Shown here: one piece after another, positions 49,982 to 62,085 of the stretch | Layout: each line of letters begins with the position of its first letter | Position numbering within the stretch: position 1 is the first letter of the stretch | NCBI GenBank assembly: GCA_027704905.1 | Contig: CM051006.1 | Span: 11,068,770 to 11,132,769, forward strand | Source of the DNA: Muraenolepis orangiensis | Lineage: Eukaryota; Chordata; Actinopteri; Gadiformes; Muraenolepididae | Direction of reading: 5' to 3' | Length of the DNA stretch: 64,000 nt | Translations under genes and position numbers: made by a program | Notes under the pieces: model-generated | Databases searched by the model: none | Seen by the model: only the letters and a program-made list of their open reading frames with translations | What the model was told of the DNA's origin: nothing

Positions 49982-50219
49982 CTCTATAATTGAAGATGAA
50001 CTTCTCGTAAAATAACTTGTATCCTTTTTCCAGTTTAGACTTCACTGTAGAGTGTTCATTCACTAGTCGAACCACATCGTCTTGACCGACTTTTGGAAGG
50101 TTATGCAGCGATGTTGTCCAGCGATAACTGTCCGCCATGGTGAATGCCAAGGTGAATGCATTAACCGGAACTTGGGATACACTGCTTCGGCGGGTACTTC
50201 CGGCGTTCCAATCTACCGT

Positions 50220-50440
50220 GATATAGGCCTATTCTGATTCCGACAGATTCACGACAGTATCATTTGCAGCTGAAAAAAAGCCACACACCACCGCACCCCC
50301 CCCCCCCCCCCCCCAGTCTCGAGCACTGTTATGTTGGGGGTCACGGGCTGAGAAGTTTGGGAACCCCTGTTCTAGTTAACTAGGTAGCAGTGGGGGTTAC
50401 TAGTGTTCTAGTTAACTAGGTAGCAGTTCCATTGCACTGA
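50220..50440. mobile_element. Truncated hAT MITE and 21-bp tandem repeat
   Basis: 50225-50370 is a MITE piece ending GTTTGGGAACCCCTG. It is followed by two copies of TTCTAGTTAACTAGGTAGCA (50371 and 50407). Counterpart 18595-18810. Confidence 0.65.
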
Positions 50441-50526
50441 CTAGCGAGTTTGTGTTGTAATTCTCAACAACGTTGAAACGTATTTCCGTGTTTCAAAAGA
50501 AAAGTCAGAACACCAAAGCATTAGAA

Positions 50527-50975
50527 CTAGGGCTGTCAAAGTTAACATGTTAACGCATGTGATTAATCTCGAGACTTTAACGCACACTATTTTAGAGTTT
50601 TTAACTCTAATTAATCACAGAATCCGGTTTAAACGGAGGAGATGGGAGGGGGGGGGGGGGGGGGCGAGCTGCGCGATCAGCGGCGAACATTGACGGGGGT
50701 AGGGGGTCCCTGAGTATCACCTCGTAGAAAAAAAACAATGGGCCGATCTACCTGTTTTATGGGCCGGGCCGATCAGACAAGACAAACAAGTTGTGTCGGC
50801 CCAAAAGGCACGTCGGCCTACGGTCTGCCAGATGGCCAGTTCAACCCTGGCGGAAAATGTCCCTGCATTTTCGATTCGGACATTATAGCCTATATTTGCG
50901 ACTGTCGGTCCGATATTGTAAAAAATATATAAATAAATCTCCGCCTGTTGCCAACCCATGGTGTATAGTATAAAC
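50527..50975. repeat. MITE-like repeats
   Basis: Same series as 41140-41580: GGGCTGTCAAAGTTAACATG, a G run at 50648-50664, then GGGCCGGGCCGATCAG and CCAGATGGCCAGTTCAACCC. No gene. Confidence 0.5.
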
Positions 50976-51271
50976 TGGACTTGTTATTTGCAGTGCAATG
51001 GAAAAAGACATGCCAGTCTTTTTTCAAATAAATGACATACTTTTGGTTGAATAACAAGTTATTCACAGAGAATGATGACCATCATTGTGCATTCAGAGAA
51101 TCACAAAGGGAGGAACGTTGTATGGTTAAAATGTCTGAGCTCAAATGTACAAACCGTTTGATTTTCAGATCGTTCATATGATAATTGTTTTTATTCACTA
51201 TGTTTGAATGACTACTGTTGAATCTGACTTGACTGGGAGAAAATAATTAAATGTTTTATGTTTTTTAAACT

Positions 51272-51446
51272 GAGCAGTGTTATTTGTCTAATCCCTTACT
51301 GTTACTTTAACTCTGGTAAATATTTAACTCAGCAGTGTTATTTGACTTTTTTCCTTACTCCTGTAAAGAGTAAAACATTTAACTCGGAGCAGTGTTATTT
51401 GTGTAATCCCAGAGTGTAACTTTAACTCTGCTAAAGAGTTAACTCT
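51272..51446. repeat. Triplicated segment upstream of Gypsy gag (third block)
   Basis: Same three imperfect 58-bp units as 41884-42058, and the same TGTTATTTG...CTCTACA interval to about 51664, a possible LTR or leader. Confidence 0.55.
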
Positions 51447-51728
51447 TGTGGGGGAACATTATGGGACATAATTCACCGTTTGTATTTAGTGTGTGTTGCA
51501 CCACGGACCGGTTAGAGAGCGTACCGTGTTGTTGTTGTTGTGGTGTGCTAGCTGGACAGTAGCAGGTAGCAGAGGTGTTTCCCCTTTTGTCAAACCTAAT
51601 GGAAAATAAAGTGTGGAGTTCCATACTAAACACGCCGCCTCCGACTCCCATTCATCGGCTCTACACTGGTGAAAAAAACCTCAAACGCCAGGGGCGTTTT
51701 CGAGATAGTTTCCGAAGACATAGTGAAC

Positions 51729-54262
51729 ATGGCTGATCGCAATGTTTATATTAAACTGCCGGAGTTTTGGGAACATGCCGCTATGGCATGGATCGCACAC
51801 GTTGAGGCACACTTTGCCTGCCGCCAGGTCCGTGACGAGGACCTGAAGTATTTTCACGTGGTGGCGGCGCTGGGGAGCTCCTCGTCGTCCAGGTTAGTCG
51901 GTTTTATCGCGGATCCCCCACGCCACGGCAAATATGAGGCGATTAAAGCCCTTCTCCTTAAGACATTTAGCTGCTAAGGAGAGGGCACGCCAGATTCTGG
52001 ATATTCAGGGTCTGGCGGACAGCAAGCCGTCCCAGCTCATGGAGAAGATGCTGAATCTGCTGGGGGGGGGAGGATCCCCGGATTTTGTTTGTGGAGACGT
52101 TCCTGCGCCACTTGCCGCCCCAGGTTCAGACGGCGCTGGCCAACATGACCATTACTGAACCCCGCACCCTGGCTGAGGAGGCTGACCGTTTCTTCCTGGC
52201 GACCCAGCAGCCCGGTGCAGATGTGCTAGCTGCAACGCTCAGTGCTCCGTCGCCGGTTAGGAGGGCTTTGGGGGAGCAGACCGCGGCGGTTCCAGGCCGG
52301 CGTGGGGACGCGGGAGAGTGTTTTTACCACGCACGGTTCGGGGCCAAGGCGAAGAAGTGCATCGCTCTCTGCAGCTACAAGCCTCCGGGAAACGAGAGGG
52401 CCGGCGCTCGGTAGTGGCCCTGAGTGTTGGCGGCACGAGCAGGCTGCTCTTCGTTAGCGACAGTGTCTCGGGAAGCCGGTTTCTCTGTGACACGGGCGCT
52501 CAGTGGAGCGTGGTTTCTGCGTCGAGGGAGGACGTCGCTCGAGGGGGGCACGGACCGCAATTGACGACAGCTAATGGCAGCCCCATCGCACTTATGTTTA
52601 GGCCGATGTGTTTATGTGTTGGGGGGCAGCGATTCAACTGGGATTTCTTTTCCCCTCCTCGGGGCAGATTCTTTATGTGCTCACGGGCTCCTGGTGGACG
52701 TTAGAAACAAACGCTTGGTTGATGCCTTGACGTTTTCCTCCCTTGTGTGTACGCTTGGCAAAGCGGCGTACAACGGGCTGTCGGGTTCGCTGTCGGGTGC
52801 GGACAAGTACCTCAGGTTGTTGGCCGAGTTCCCGAACCTGACGCTGCCCACCTTCTCTGCACCCACCACCAAGCATGGGGTGGAGCACCACGTCACCACT
52901 GAGGGACCCCCGGTCTACTCCAGGGCCCGGCGGTTGAACCCTTCTAAACTCGCTGTAGCGAAGGCGGAGTTCTCAACCATAGAACGCCTGGGTATCATCC
53001 GCCGGTCTGACAGTCTGACAGGCGTCTCCTCTGCACATCGTCCCCAAGCCTAATGGTGGTTGGGGCCCGTGTGGGGACTACCGCCGCCTCAACGACACTA
53101 CGACACCCGACCGCTACCCTGTGCCGCACATTCAGGACTTTTCGGTGCACCTGGCGGGTAGGCTGGTGTTTTCTAAGGTGGACCTAGTGCGTGGATACCA
53201 CCAGGTGCCCATGCATCCCCTGGACATTCCCAAAACGGCGGTGATAACGCCATTTGGGTTGTTTAAGTTCCTGCGGATGCCTTTTGGGCTCAAGAACGCC
53301 GCTCAAACATTCCAGCGCCTGATGGATTCGGTGCTGCGGAACTTACCGTTTGTGTTCGTCTACCTTGACGACATACTCGTCGCCAGCACTTCTGAGGAGG
53401 AACACCTGTCTCACCTCCGGGCCCTTTTCACGAGGCTCAGCCAACACGGGTTGATAATCAACACTGCAAAGTGTCTGTTCGGGGTGTTTGGCATTGACTT
53501 CCTTGGGCACCTCGTCACCAAAGGTGGAGCAGCACCCCTGCCGTCAAAGGTTGAGGCTGTCGCGGCGTTTCCTCGCCCGCACACGGGACCGCACACCTTG
53601 GACTCTGGCTGGCCGTGCGGCACTTCCGATTCTTGCTGGAAGGCCGTGAATTTACGGCGTTCGTTGACCACAAGCCGCTCACGTTCGCCATGTCCAAGGT
53701 GGCGGAGCCTTGGTCTGCTCGCCAGCAACGACAGCTTTCCTACATCTCTGAGTTCAACACGGACATCCAGCACGTGGCTGGTAAGTCAAACCTGGTCGCA
53801 GATTGCCTCTCCAGGGTCGTCATCGGGGCCGTCCAGTTGGGCATCGACTATACCCGCATGGCAATGGACAAGGTCACGGACCCCAGCGTCCAGGCCCTGA
53901 AAGGGGCTGATGTGGGGCTGCGCCTGGAGGATGTGGTTTTCGGCGATGCGGGCGTTGCTCTCCTGTGTGACGTCTCCATGGGCCAGCCGCTTCCGGTCGT
54001 TCCCACCAGCTGGAGGCGTCCCGTGTTCGAGGCGGTACACAACCTGTCGCACCTGTCGGCTCCACGAAATTCGTCTGGTGGGGGCTCAAAAAGGACGTGA
54101 GGTCTTGGGCCGGCACGTGTGTTTGCCAGCGTGCTTGCCAGCCACGGGCTTGCCAGCGTGCTTAGGTACACCGCCACACGAAGGCCCCCCTGGAGAAATT
54201 CCTGGTGCCTGAGAGGAGGTTTGACCACGTCAACATCGATCTGGTTGGCTATGCGCTAATCT
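51729..54262 (+). mobile_element. Decayed Gypsy-type LTR retrotransposon (right copy)
   Basis: Gag from 51729, broken near 51975 and 52080, then 52085-52414. Protease core FLCDTGAQWSVV near 52480-52515. Linker with GADSLCAHGLLVDVRNKRLV in 52574-53053. RT in 53121-53540 with VDLVRGYHQVPMHP, MPFGLKNAAQTF and catalytic YLDD at about 53360-53371. A deletion removes the RT-RNase H connection near 53575. RNase H in 53615-53870 (FVDHKPLTF, HVAGKSNLVADCLSR). The integrase start is degraded (near 54050-54240), with a duplicated GCTTGCCAGC stretch. No 3' LTR: sequence changes at 54262 into the GTCACTACC block. Inactive, with several defects shared with 15416-17880. Confidence 0.85.
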
Positions 54263-54279
54263 AAGCACGTTTTCAAAAA

Positions 54280-55570
54280 AGTTTGGGACCACTTTGCCCA
54301 TAAGGGGCTTTCAGACTGTTTTCGATTGCTTTTCCTCTCCCAAAATGTGTCACTACCGAAACATAGTATGAAACAAGTATTATATTAACCTGTTAAGATT
54401 GCTTTCCCCACCCCCTAAAGATGTAAAAATATAGCTAAATAAAACAAACTATTTAAGTTCAATTTAAAGGATTCATCAAAATCTAAAGGCAATGCAAGCT
54501 TTCTTTGTAAAAATGCAAAGTATTGATCATATTGATTTTATTTAAGAGTGATTGATAAAATCAAACATACATTTAACACACAAGCTGTACATTTTAGATC
54601 TAACCCTAACTGCACTGTTATAGTAGTGAGCACTCTTTGGTTTGCAAAGTTTTCATATTCCTTCAACCTCATTGCTTAATCTTAACTTATAGCATGCCTT
54701 ATGTTTTGAATATTACAAAGACAAAAGGTTTATGATCAATAAAATGCATTAATTTATTATTGAAGACAGATGGTACCATCATGTTGCTCTTGTTCCTGAT
54801 GTGGTATGTGTGAGTGATTGGCTCTTGTATTTTGTCTGCATATGGTGCATAAGTGTATTGTGAAAAAGAAGGGTATTTTGATATGAGAAGGAACTCCATA
54901 CTACAATTCCAAATATAAATTAGCATTAGCTACATGTTTTAGGAACATCCTTTAATAATCACAAAAACATTGCCTTAAGTATGTTTATTTTCTTAGAATA
55001 AATGAACATTCCATTATGTCACTACTGAAATGATCATGTCACTACTGACTCTTTACCATATATTTTGGTAGTGACTTTCGGTAGTGACAATAATTTGAGA
55101 TAACTCAAATATAGTAGCAAGCACATGGCTAGCAGAAACAGCTTTAAACAGATGTACAGTCAGATAGAATATGTGTTTGGTAGTGACTATTCAAGTTACA
55201 CACAGACTTTGGAACACATTACTTAACACTAATGAGACTTAACTATTTAACATGCAGCCGTGACAAGGATGCAGTGTCACTTTCTAGTCCAAAATGCAGG
55301 GGTGTGGCCAAAATCCAGACTCAGCTCTGGTTTAAACACTTTGTGTTTCGGTAGTGACGGTAGTTTTTTTTTTTTTTTTTAGGGTTTGGGACAGCCACTT
55401 CCCAATATAAAGTACCTTTATAAATGATTTTGTATACCGCATTTATTTATTATTTCTATCCAAGTTAATGCCTTGGTTTTAAATAGATCCTTACATTATC
55501 TTAGTAAATACCTATGCTCTGAATACTTAATTGTTTTGTTACAACTAATTCGATAGAATGGCCCCTATAG
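54280..55570. repeat. AT-rich block with GTCACTACCGAAA motifs (right copy)
   Basis: Inverse of 13990-15395 with very few differences. Motif copies near 54347, 55017, 55037, 55068, 55080, 55180 and 55350. No gene seen. Confidence 0.5.
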
Positions 55571-57180
55571 CAGATATCAGCTTTACACCTCAAAAACTAA
55601 GGCCTAAAAAAAATAAAACCTCATTCTTGTCTCAATTTACCACAGCCATTTAAAACCAAATAAATGCAATTGTGGAGACAAAGACAACTCTTTAAGGCTT
55701 TTATTTTGACTCGTCACATCTTCACAATGTATTCTCACAGGCAGTACTGAAGACAGACCAGAAGACCAGAAGACCCATGTCCACCCTGCCACCTTCAAAA
55801 CAAGCTTAATTTAAAAATAAAAGCACACACAGGCCCTGCGGGGGCCCAGGGTGCTTCAAAAAGGTCCTACACAAAGTATTGCGACCACAAGTGAATCCCC
55901 TTCAGTGCACCACCTGCGTGCACAAGTACCTACAGCCTCACGGACACACATGTTGCGCCATCACCCGATTGGCCCCTCGCAGCACCACCCAACGGAGGAG
56001 GAGGAGGAGGAGGAGGAGGAGTGATCAAGTGCAAGGAGGCACTTGATCACTGTGGGCAGAGGTAAGCTCTTTCTCTCTAGTCTCAAAGTGAGGTAAGCTC
56101 TCTCCCCTCTCTCGTCTCTAATCGCACTCTTTCGATCAACCCCTCCACGACGGTCTGTCTGCTCTACTACGAGAAATACGGCAACGCAGTAAGACCAGCC
56201 ACTGTTAGTCTGTAATATACAGTATTACTACTATTACAAACAGCACATCTTTACCAGTTTGACAGGATTGTGTGAGGCAGTACTGTAAGTGGATCACAGA
56301 GTAGAGATTACAGTAGAGGTTTTACAGACACACTCAACAGCAGCTTGGAGGGGCAGGCACGTCAGAGCCAAGAAATTAAAAACAATAGTAAACGGCCACT
56401 AAAAAGAACCACAACAGGAGGAACTGAATCGTGGGACAGCGAAATGGTGAGCCTTGAGGGCCCCTTTGTCTCGAGGGCCTCTTTTTCCACATCCTCCTGA
56501 CCGGAGGAACACATGAACCTCCCTGAGGTCCAGATGCCCTCGTTTCCTCGGTGAAGGGTCAGCAGCCCACCCTGGCGTTCTGTTCGTTCGGTTGCTTGAG
56601 ACAGCGAGACTTTAAAATGTTTTTGTCTGTGCGGAAAGAGTGGAGGGAGGACACTGAAATGAATGTATGTTTTTGCCAACTTGACTGCTTTTGTCTAGTT
56701 GTATATTATGAAGCATAGAAGTTTAAACATAGCAGCATAGAATTGTTCCTTGTGGCTGCTTGCTAGTTCTCTGTAGGGCCATCCTTAATGTTCTCTATAG
56801 TCTAGAAGTGTTAATACGTCTCCATGAGAAGCTGGTTGGACAGGAACCACACCGAAAAATGAAATGTCAAAGCATTCAATCAAGCGAATGTACTCTGAGG
56901 AGAAATGTATTCCATTTTCTAAATATATATTCGTATATCTATATTTTTTTAAACAATTGCATTTCTCAGTTCCGGTATCGATTTTTGTAAGCTCCACTGA
57001 CCAAATGAAAGACAAGTAGTTCTGACACACAAGGCTTCTCTTGCCAATTAATATAGTATAATCCATATTAATATGCATCTACAGCCATTCATGTTTTCAG
57101 TACAGACATGTGTTCACCACAGTCACCACATTGACATGTATCTTAAAATGCTCCAATATATTGAAATGTAATTTTTTTTC
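55570..57180. other. Upstream spacer of TRPV copy C, 3'UTR-like
   Basis: Inverse of 12500-13990, plus about 190 bp (56985-57175) absent from the left arm. TTTATTTTGAC at 55700 is the inverse of the polyadenylation signal noted in the left arm. A (GGA)n run near 55995-56020 adjoins the hairpin GTGATCAAGTGC / GCACTTGATCAC. No supported gene. Confidence 0.4.
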
Positions 57181-57681
57181 ACTGTTAATTTTTATGACCC
57201 CCTGTTGCATTGTTGTCTTTTTTTATCTTGTGTTTTGAAACTATAAAAATTCTGGTTGGAAAAATAAAAAAAACGCATTGAATCCACACAGTAGCTGTCA
57301 TTAGTTGTAATTCACTTCATCTGAATGGATAACACATGTTATGTTTCTGTGTTTTGATTCAAATCAAAACATGGGTGAGCCAACAGATTCAGATCATCTA
57401 CGGAGATGCCGTTCTTATGGGATGATTTTCTCTTCTTCGACATACGACATCAAACAGACTATTCCCATAGCATAGAAACGTAATTTCAATAGCCACTGAA
57501 AATACATACATTAGAAAGTGTAGCAAACTGATCTACCATGTTAAAGATGTCTGTGAAAAAACATACTTATTGTAGAAATAACTTAAAGGGCCACTACTTC
57601 ACCACCAGAGGCCTGTACTACAAAGCAGGTTCACCATCCCAGGATCTCTTGGTTATCTTGGTTATCTTCACTAACCCTAAC

Positions 57682-57910
57682 AACCATTCCATTGTAGTAC
57701 AATGGAATGGTTACAAAAAAACTATACTCTAAAAATATTGTACACAATATATATTGTTATTATATATAATAACAATAACAATAAAGTGATTGATGGATGA
57801 TATGAACATGTGTTGAATTGTGCAAAAAAGCACAATTCACCTTCTAAAAAAACAGGAACAACAGGAAAAAAACAGTTTTTTACTGTTGTTCCTGTTTTTT
57901 TTTGTTGTTC
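57682..57910. other. Hairpin cluster upstream of TRPV copy C
   Basis: AACCATTCCATTGTA arms 57682-57712, TGAATTGTGC arms 57814-57839 and an enlarged AACAGGAACAACAGG hairpin with a second TTGTTGTTCCTG arm. The order and spacing match copies A and B. Confidence 0.7.
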
Positions 57911-58668
57911 CTGATTTGCCTGTGGGGTGGGGTGGGGTTGGGTGTGAGGGGGGAGTGGCCTAACCATGGCAACCCACATCTACCTGTATTAAGGAAGAAC
58001 AGCTCATAAACCTGGGCTCGCCTTTACCTGTGCAGCTTCGAAGAGGACACATACACACACACACCTTCACCTCAGAGTGCAGATTATATTTCAAGGGAAG
58101 AAGACACTTTGAGCTTCTGAACACCTGGACACAATGAGCAAGTCCTCAATAGACAGAGACTCTTCCGAACCAGGGTTTGACCAAGATGTCGAACTGGATT
58201 TGGATTTGGATTTGGATCTGGATCTGGATCTGAGTAATGACAAGCTGATGGCGAGTTCCATGGGATCATGGGGCATGAGCGCGGTGGAGGTTGGGAGCAT
58301 CTCACCCATGGACACCAACGTGGTGACGGTCAGCAAAGGGTAGGTCTGATGTTTACCTCACCTGTTCAGCCAAAGCCCTGCCTGAAGAAGCCCTGGGTGT
58401 AGTATTAAAGTGAAACCGAGACCGGGTCTAAGTTAAGCACCAGTCCGACCTGCCAGGTGTCAGGTTTCCATAATGACGAGCCTCAGGTAAACACGTTCCC
58501 GTTGTAGAGAAGAAGATTCAAGATTCAAGATGTTTTATTGGCCATTTGCAACAAGTACAATGGAATGCTTACTCCCCATTCCCTCCCGCAAGATGATTTT
58601 TTAAAACAATACTATATACAATAAAATCGAACATAAAAACAACAATATAGTGAAAGAGGGTATTTACA

Positions 58669-59480
58669 GGACCACATCATCTGCAAACAGTGGTCCTGTT
58701 TGCGTCATCAGTATGTGACCTTCAGCACTCACTGGATCGGTTTGCAGCAGAATGTGAAGCGGCTGGGATGAGGATCAGCACCTCCAAATCTGAGGCCATG
58801 GTTCTTAGCAGGAAACCGGTGGATTGTCTACTCCAAGTAGGGAGGGAGTCCTTATCCCAAGTGAAGTATCTCGGGGTCTTGTTCTCGAGTGAGGGGAGGA
58901 TGGAGCGTGAGATTGACAGGAGAATAGGTGCAGCGGGAGCGGTATTGGGTGCACTTTGGCGCACCGTTGTAACCAAAAGAGAGCTGAGCCAGAAGGCAAA
59001 GCTCTCGATCTACCGATCAGTCTTCGTTCCTACCCTCACCTATGGCCATGAGCAATGGGTAATGACCGAAAGGACGAGATCGCGAATACAAGCGGCCGAA
59101 ATGAGTTTCCTCAGGAGGGTGGCTGGTATCTCCCTGAGGGATAGGGTGAGAAGCTCAGTCACTCGTGAGAGACTCGGAGTAGAGCCGCTGCTCCTTCGCG
59201 TAGAAAGGAGCCAGTTGAGGTGGTTCGGGCATCTAGTAAGGATGCTTCCTGGTCGCCTCCCGAGGGAGGTTTTCCAGGCACATCCAACTGGGAAGAGACC
59301 ACGGGGCAGACCGAGGTACAGGTGGGGTGATTACATCTCCACACTGGCCTGGGAACGCCTCGGGATCCCCCAGTCAGAGCTAGTCGATGTTGCCAGGGAG
59401 AGGGAAGTTTGGAGTCCCCTGCTGAAGCTGCTACCTCCGCTACCCGATTTCGGAAAGCGGGAGAAGATGGATGGATGGAT
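58669..59480 (+). mobile_element. RTE/Rex3-like LINE, 3' part, with 11-bp target duplication
   Basis: 5'-truncated non-LTR element encoding the C-terminal part of RT: AAGMRISTSKSEAMVLSRK, VKYLGVLFSSEGRMEREIDR, SVFVPTLTYGHEQWVMTERT, RWFGHLVRMLPGRLPREVF, RGRPRYRWGDYISTLAWERL. It ends GGAAAGCGGGAGAAGATGG plus a GATG tail, typical of fish RTE/Rex3. Direct repeats GGGTATTTACA at 58658-58668 and 59481-59491 flank it. Copies A and B have the uninterrupted site (27343-27353 in B). The frame is open throughout. Confidence 0.85.
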
Positions 59481-59714
59481 GGGTATTTACATGTTTTGAA
59501 CATGTATTCAAAAGTATTTCAAGTGCCAGTAGTACAGCAGCACCATGACTACAGTGCAGTCACTGTAATAAGTCCAGAAAGTCCAATAATGTATGTTAAT
59601 AACAATGTTATGATAGTGGCAGCACACACTAGCAGTTCAGTAGGCACAGTAGGAGAAGAAGCAGTCATCAAGAAACAGCTTTATTCTCCAGAAGAATAAG
59701 TGTCACAATATATA

Positions 59715-59757
59715 TATATATATATTATATATATATATTATATATATATATACACAC
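59715..59757. repeat. (TA)n microsatellite with ACACAC end
   Basis: Interrupted TA run in intron 1 of copy C, preceded by the LINE 3' UTR piece 59500-59700. Confidence 0.85.
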
Positions 59758-60111
59758 ACTAAATGTAAGATGATGAATGTCTTGTTGTCCAACACTGCAG
59801 AGACATCTATGCCGTACCGGATGGGCCGGTGCTTGGGGGAGAGTTTAGCCAGAAGAAAGTTTTCGAGGCAGCCACGAAAGGAGACCCTGGCCCTCTCAGC
59901 GGCCTGCAGGAGTATCTGCAGGACCACAACCTGAAGCTGACCAGCCCAGAGTACATCGGCAAGTATGGATAAGGTCCACCTGTCTTCAAAAGTCACTGGT
60001 GGAGTGCTGGAGCTTGGTTGGTGTCCCTAGGAACATGTGTTTTGTCTTACTATGTAGCACTCATTTAGCAGACACGTTTATCCAAAGAGACATACAGTAG
60101 TTGAGGGTGCC

Positions 60112-60900
60112 ATGAAGGAGCAGGTAGGATGCCTACAGATAGAAGGAAACCCGAATTGCCACGTGCTTAGCAGACATCTCAAAGTGGATGTCGATGCACC
60201 ACCAGGCTCTTGTCATCTCCTGCCTGGACTACTGCAAGTTCTCCCACACATGCACCCTTCTTCGGTCTCTTCACTGGCTACCTGTAGCTGCTCGCATCCA
60301 GTTCAAGACCTTGGTTCTAGCCTACAAGGCAGTAAAAGGAACAGCCCCATCCTACCTCCAGGCAATGGTCAAGCCCTACATCCCTGCCCATCCACTTCGC
60401 TCTGCTTCTTCAGGCCGTCTGCTTGCCCCCTCGCTTGTGGCCGATCTACGCGGTCACGGCTCTTCTCTGTCCTGGCCCCAATTTGGTGGAATAAAATTCC
60501 CACGGATGTCAGGACTGCAGAGTCACTGCCCGTCTTCCACCGCAGGCTGAAAACACATCCATTCAGGAAACACTACCCGGATCCTTCCTCCTAGCATCCT
60601 CTTATCACTTTTTGGTAGTGATAAGTAGAAAGTAGTAAGTAGATTGTCTAAGTAGATTGTTAGATAGATATTGTTCTATATTGTTTGCCAACCTATTGTA
60701 CTTTTACTTTATTGTATTTTTTACCTGAAGTTATTGTAGTTCTACCTGAGCACTGGTTCAGTTCTTGGGGACTTGTTAGGAATGAAATGCACTTTTGACT
60801 TCTGGTGACGAGTTGTTCTCTTACCTACCTTTGTTGAAACAAACTATTGTAAGTCGCTTTGGATAGAAGTGTCTGCTAAATGACTGTAATTTAATGTAGA
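60112..60900 (+). mobile_element. L2-type LINE 3' fragment
   Basis: Encodes LLRSLHWLPVAARIQFKTLV, SYLQAMVKPYIPAHPL and, in another frame, RLFSVLAPIWWNKIPTDVRT and RRLKTHPFRKHYPDPSS, the end of L2 ORF2. The 3' end finishes with GTCGCTTTGGATAGAAGTGT and CTGCTAAATGACTGTAAT. Counterpart of 9950-10620, best preserved here. Confidence 0.8.
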
Positions 60901-60985
60901 CGGTGGATTTTGACCAGGACTCAGTTGACACCCCTGAACTGTCCAGAGTGTTTGTGACTTGCTCTTGCTTTCATTTGCTGTGTGT

Positions 60986-61033
<48 letters not shown>
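60986..61033. repeat. (GT)n microsatellite
   Basis: About 23 GT units in the E2-E3 intron of copy C. Confidence 0.95.
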
Positions 61034-61034
<1 letters not shown>

Positions 61035-61549
61035 TCTTGACACCGTTGAGGATGTGATAAGCTCAGCATGTAAAATGACTATCATTATGATGTTGCCAAC
61101 CTCCAGATAAAAGCAATGGGAAAACAGCCCTCCTGAAAGCTTTTCTGAACCTGAAGGACGGAACAAACAACACCATCCAAGTCCTCCTCGACATAGCAGA
61201 AAAATGTGGAGATCTGGAGCAGTTTGTCAACGCGTCCTACAACAATAAGTACTTCAACGGTAGGTGTGAATGAATAGGGTTCACCCTCGGAGCAAGGTAT
61301 ATGTATATAACATAGCAAGGTCACCTCAATGTTAAGGTCTCACTGATGTGTGAGAACATATCACATATAATATACTAGAGGGCCCTCAGTAGAGTTTACA
61401 TACTTCACCTCAAACAGCTACACAACAGTGGAGTCAGCTGAGTTAACACTCACACACCTGCTTAATATCTTAAAAGTGCACAGTAAGGGCTGAAAGGGAT
61501 TTCTTTACACAGCTTATGAAGTGGCTACACTCAAAAATGGAGGTGGCCA

Positions 61550-62085
61550 CTTGTATTGCAGATGAACAGAGCAGATCAGAGCAGTTCTAAGGGTTTTCCT
61601 CAGCGTGAGACAAATCTCCTGAAGGCCATCAAGAATGTATCTGTGTCCATACTGTAAAGCAGTTCAAGGTGTATGCACCGGGTTGTTAAGCATTTGAAAA
61701 GCAGGCCCATCTCTTTTCCGTGCGGTGGCCTACTTTCACTGTGAAAGGCCCAAAACAATCTATGCCAGTGGACCAGAATGGGGGCTTTGAAAGTCTAAGA
61801 CGGGAGGAAGTTCTGCCATTTTGGGAATAACTGGATTGGCTCTCCATCTCTGACAGTGATGTTGATGTTGGCAAATGGCTTGGCGACCGCGCTGAATCCA
61901 GTACCTGCGTCTTATTTCCCCCAGAACGCACTCAGGGCCTGGGTGGAGCAGTTTGTCATCATAATGCTTGATGTTGAGTTTAGTTATGGGGTGTTTAGGA
62001 TCCAATATGATTGGATGTATATTGTCATGGCTGAGCGACTCAACTCTCCGAAGTCGACCACCGACTCTTCTTCTTCTTTCGTGTA
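61550..62085 (-). mobile_element. BEL/Pao LTR retrotransposon integrase fragment
   Basis: On the minus strand: GGRLRRVESLSHDNIHPIIL, DPKHPITKLNIKHYDDKLLH, EIRRRYWIQRGRQAICQHQH (zinc-binding region), ANPVIPKMAELPP, then in another frame KPPFWSTGIDCFGPFTVKVG and HRTEKRW, the start of the integrase core with its first Asp. The remainder to about 61550 is badly decayed. A frame shift near 61760 and missing ends make it inactive. It joins truncated TRPV copy C on one side and a LINE on the other. Confidence 0.8.

Larger units (their letters stand above)
45830..50138 (-). pseudogene. SWIM zinc-finger gene fragment, exons 1-5 (right copy)
   Basis: Exons on the minus strand: 49982-50138, 46968-47053, 46417-46611, 46067-46163, and 45923 down to about 45830. 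Lengths match the left copy exactly (157, 86, 195, 97). The finger CSCSCAAGKVLCNHV is kept in exon 3. Intron 1 is stretched to about 2.9 kb by the hAT element, microsatellites and tandem duplications. Beyond exon 5, at 45630-45790, lies a second copy of exon 1. Open frame and exact splice sites suggest a recent origin or that the 5' part is still under constraint; no 3' part or nuclease domain is visible. Confidence 0.7.
58134..61259 (+). pseudogene. trpv1-like: TRPV1/TRPV2-type channel gene, copy C, 5' part only
   Basis: Three exons: E1 58134-58339, E2 59801-59958, E3 61107-61259, all open and in phase. E1 has the best-preserved start of the three copies: MSKSSIDRDSSEPGFDQDVE followed by an (LD)n run, then a stretch ending TNVVTVSKG. 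E2 encodes VPDGPVLGGEFSQKKVFEAA and ends at a GC donor (ATCG|GCAAGT) that copy A shares. E3 encodes NGKTALLKAFLNLKDGTNNT and VNASYNNKYFN. After intron sequence to about 61545 the locus changes into BEL/Pao and LINE DNA, so exons E4-E14 (most ankyrin repeats, all membrane helices, pore) are missing. An RTE LINE is inserted in intron 1. Confidence 0.85.
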
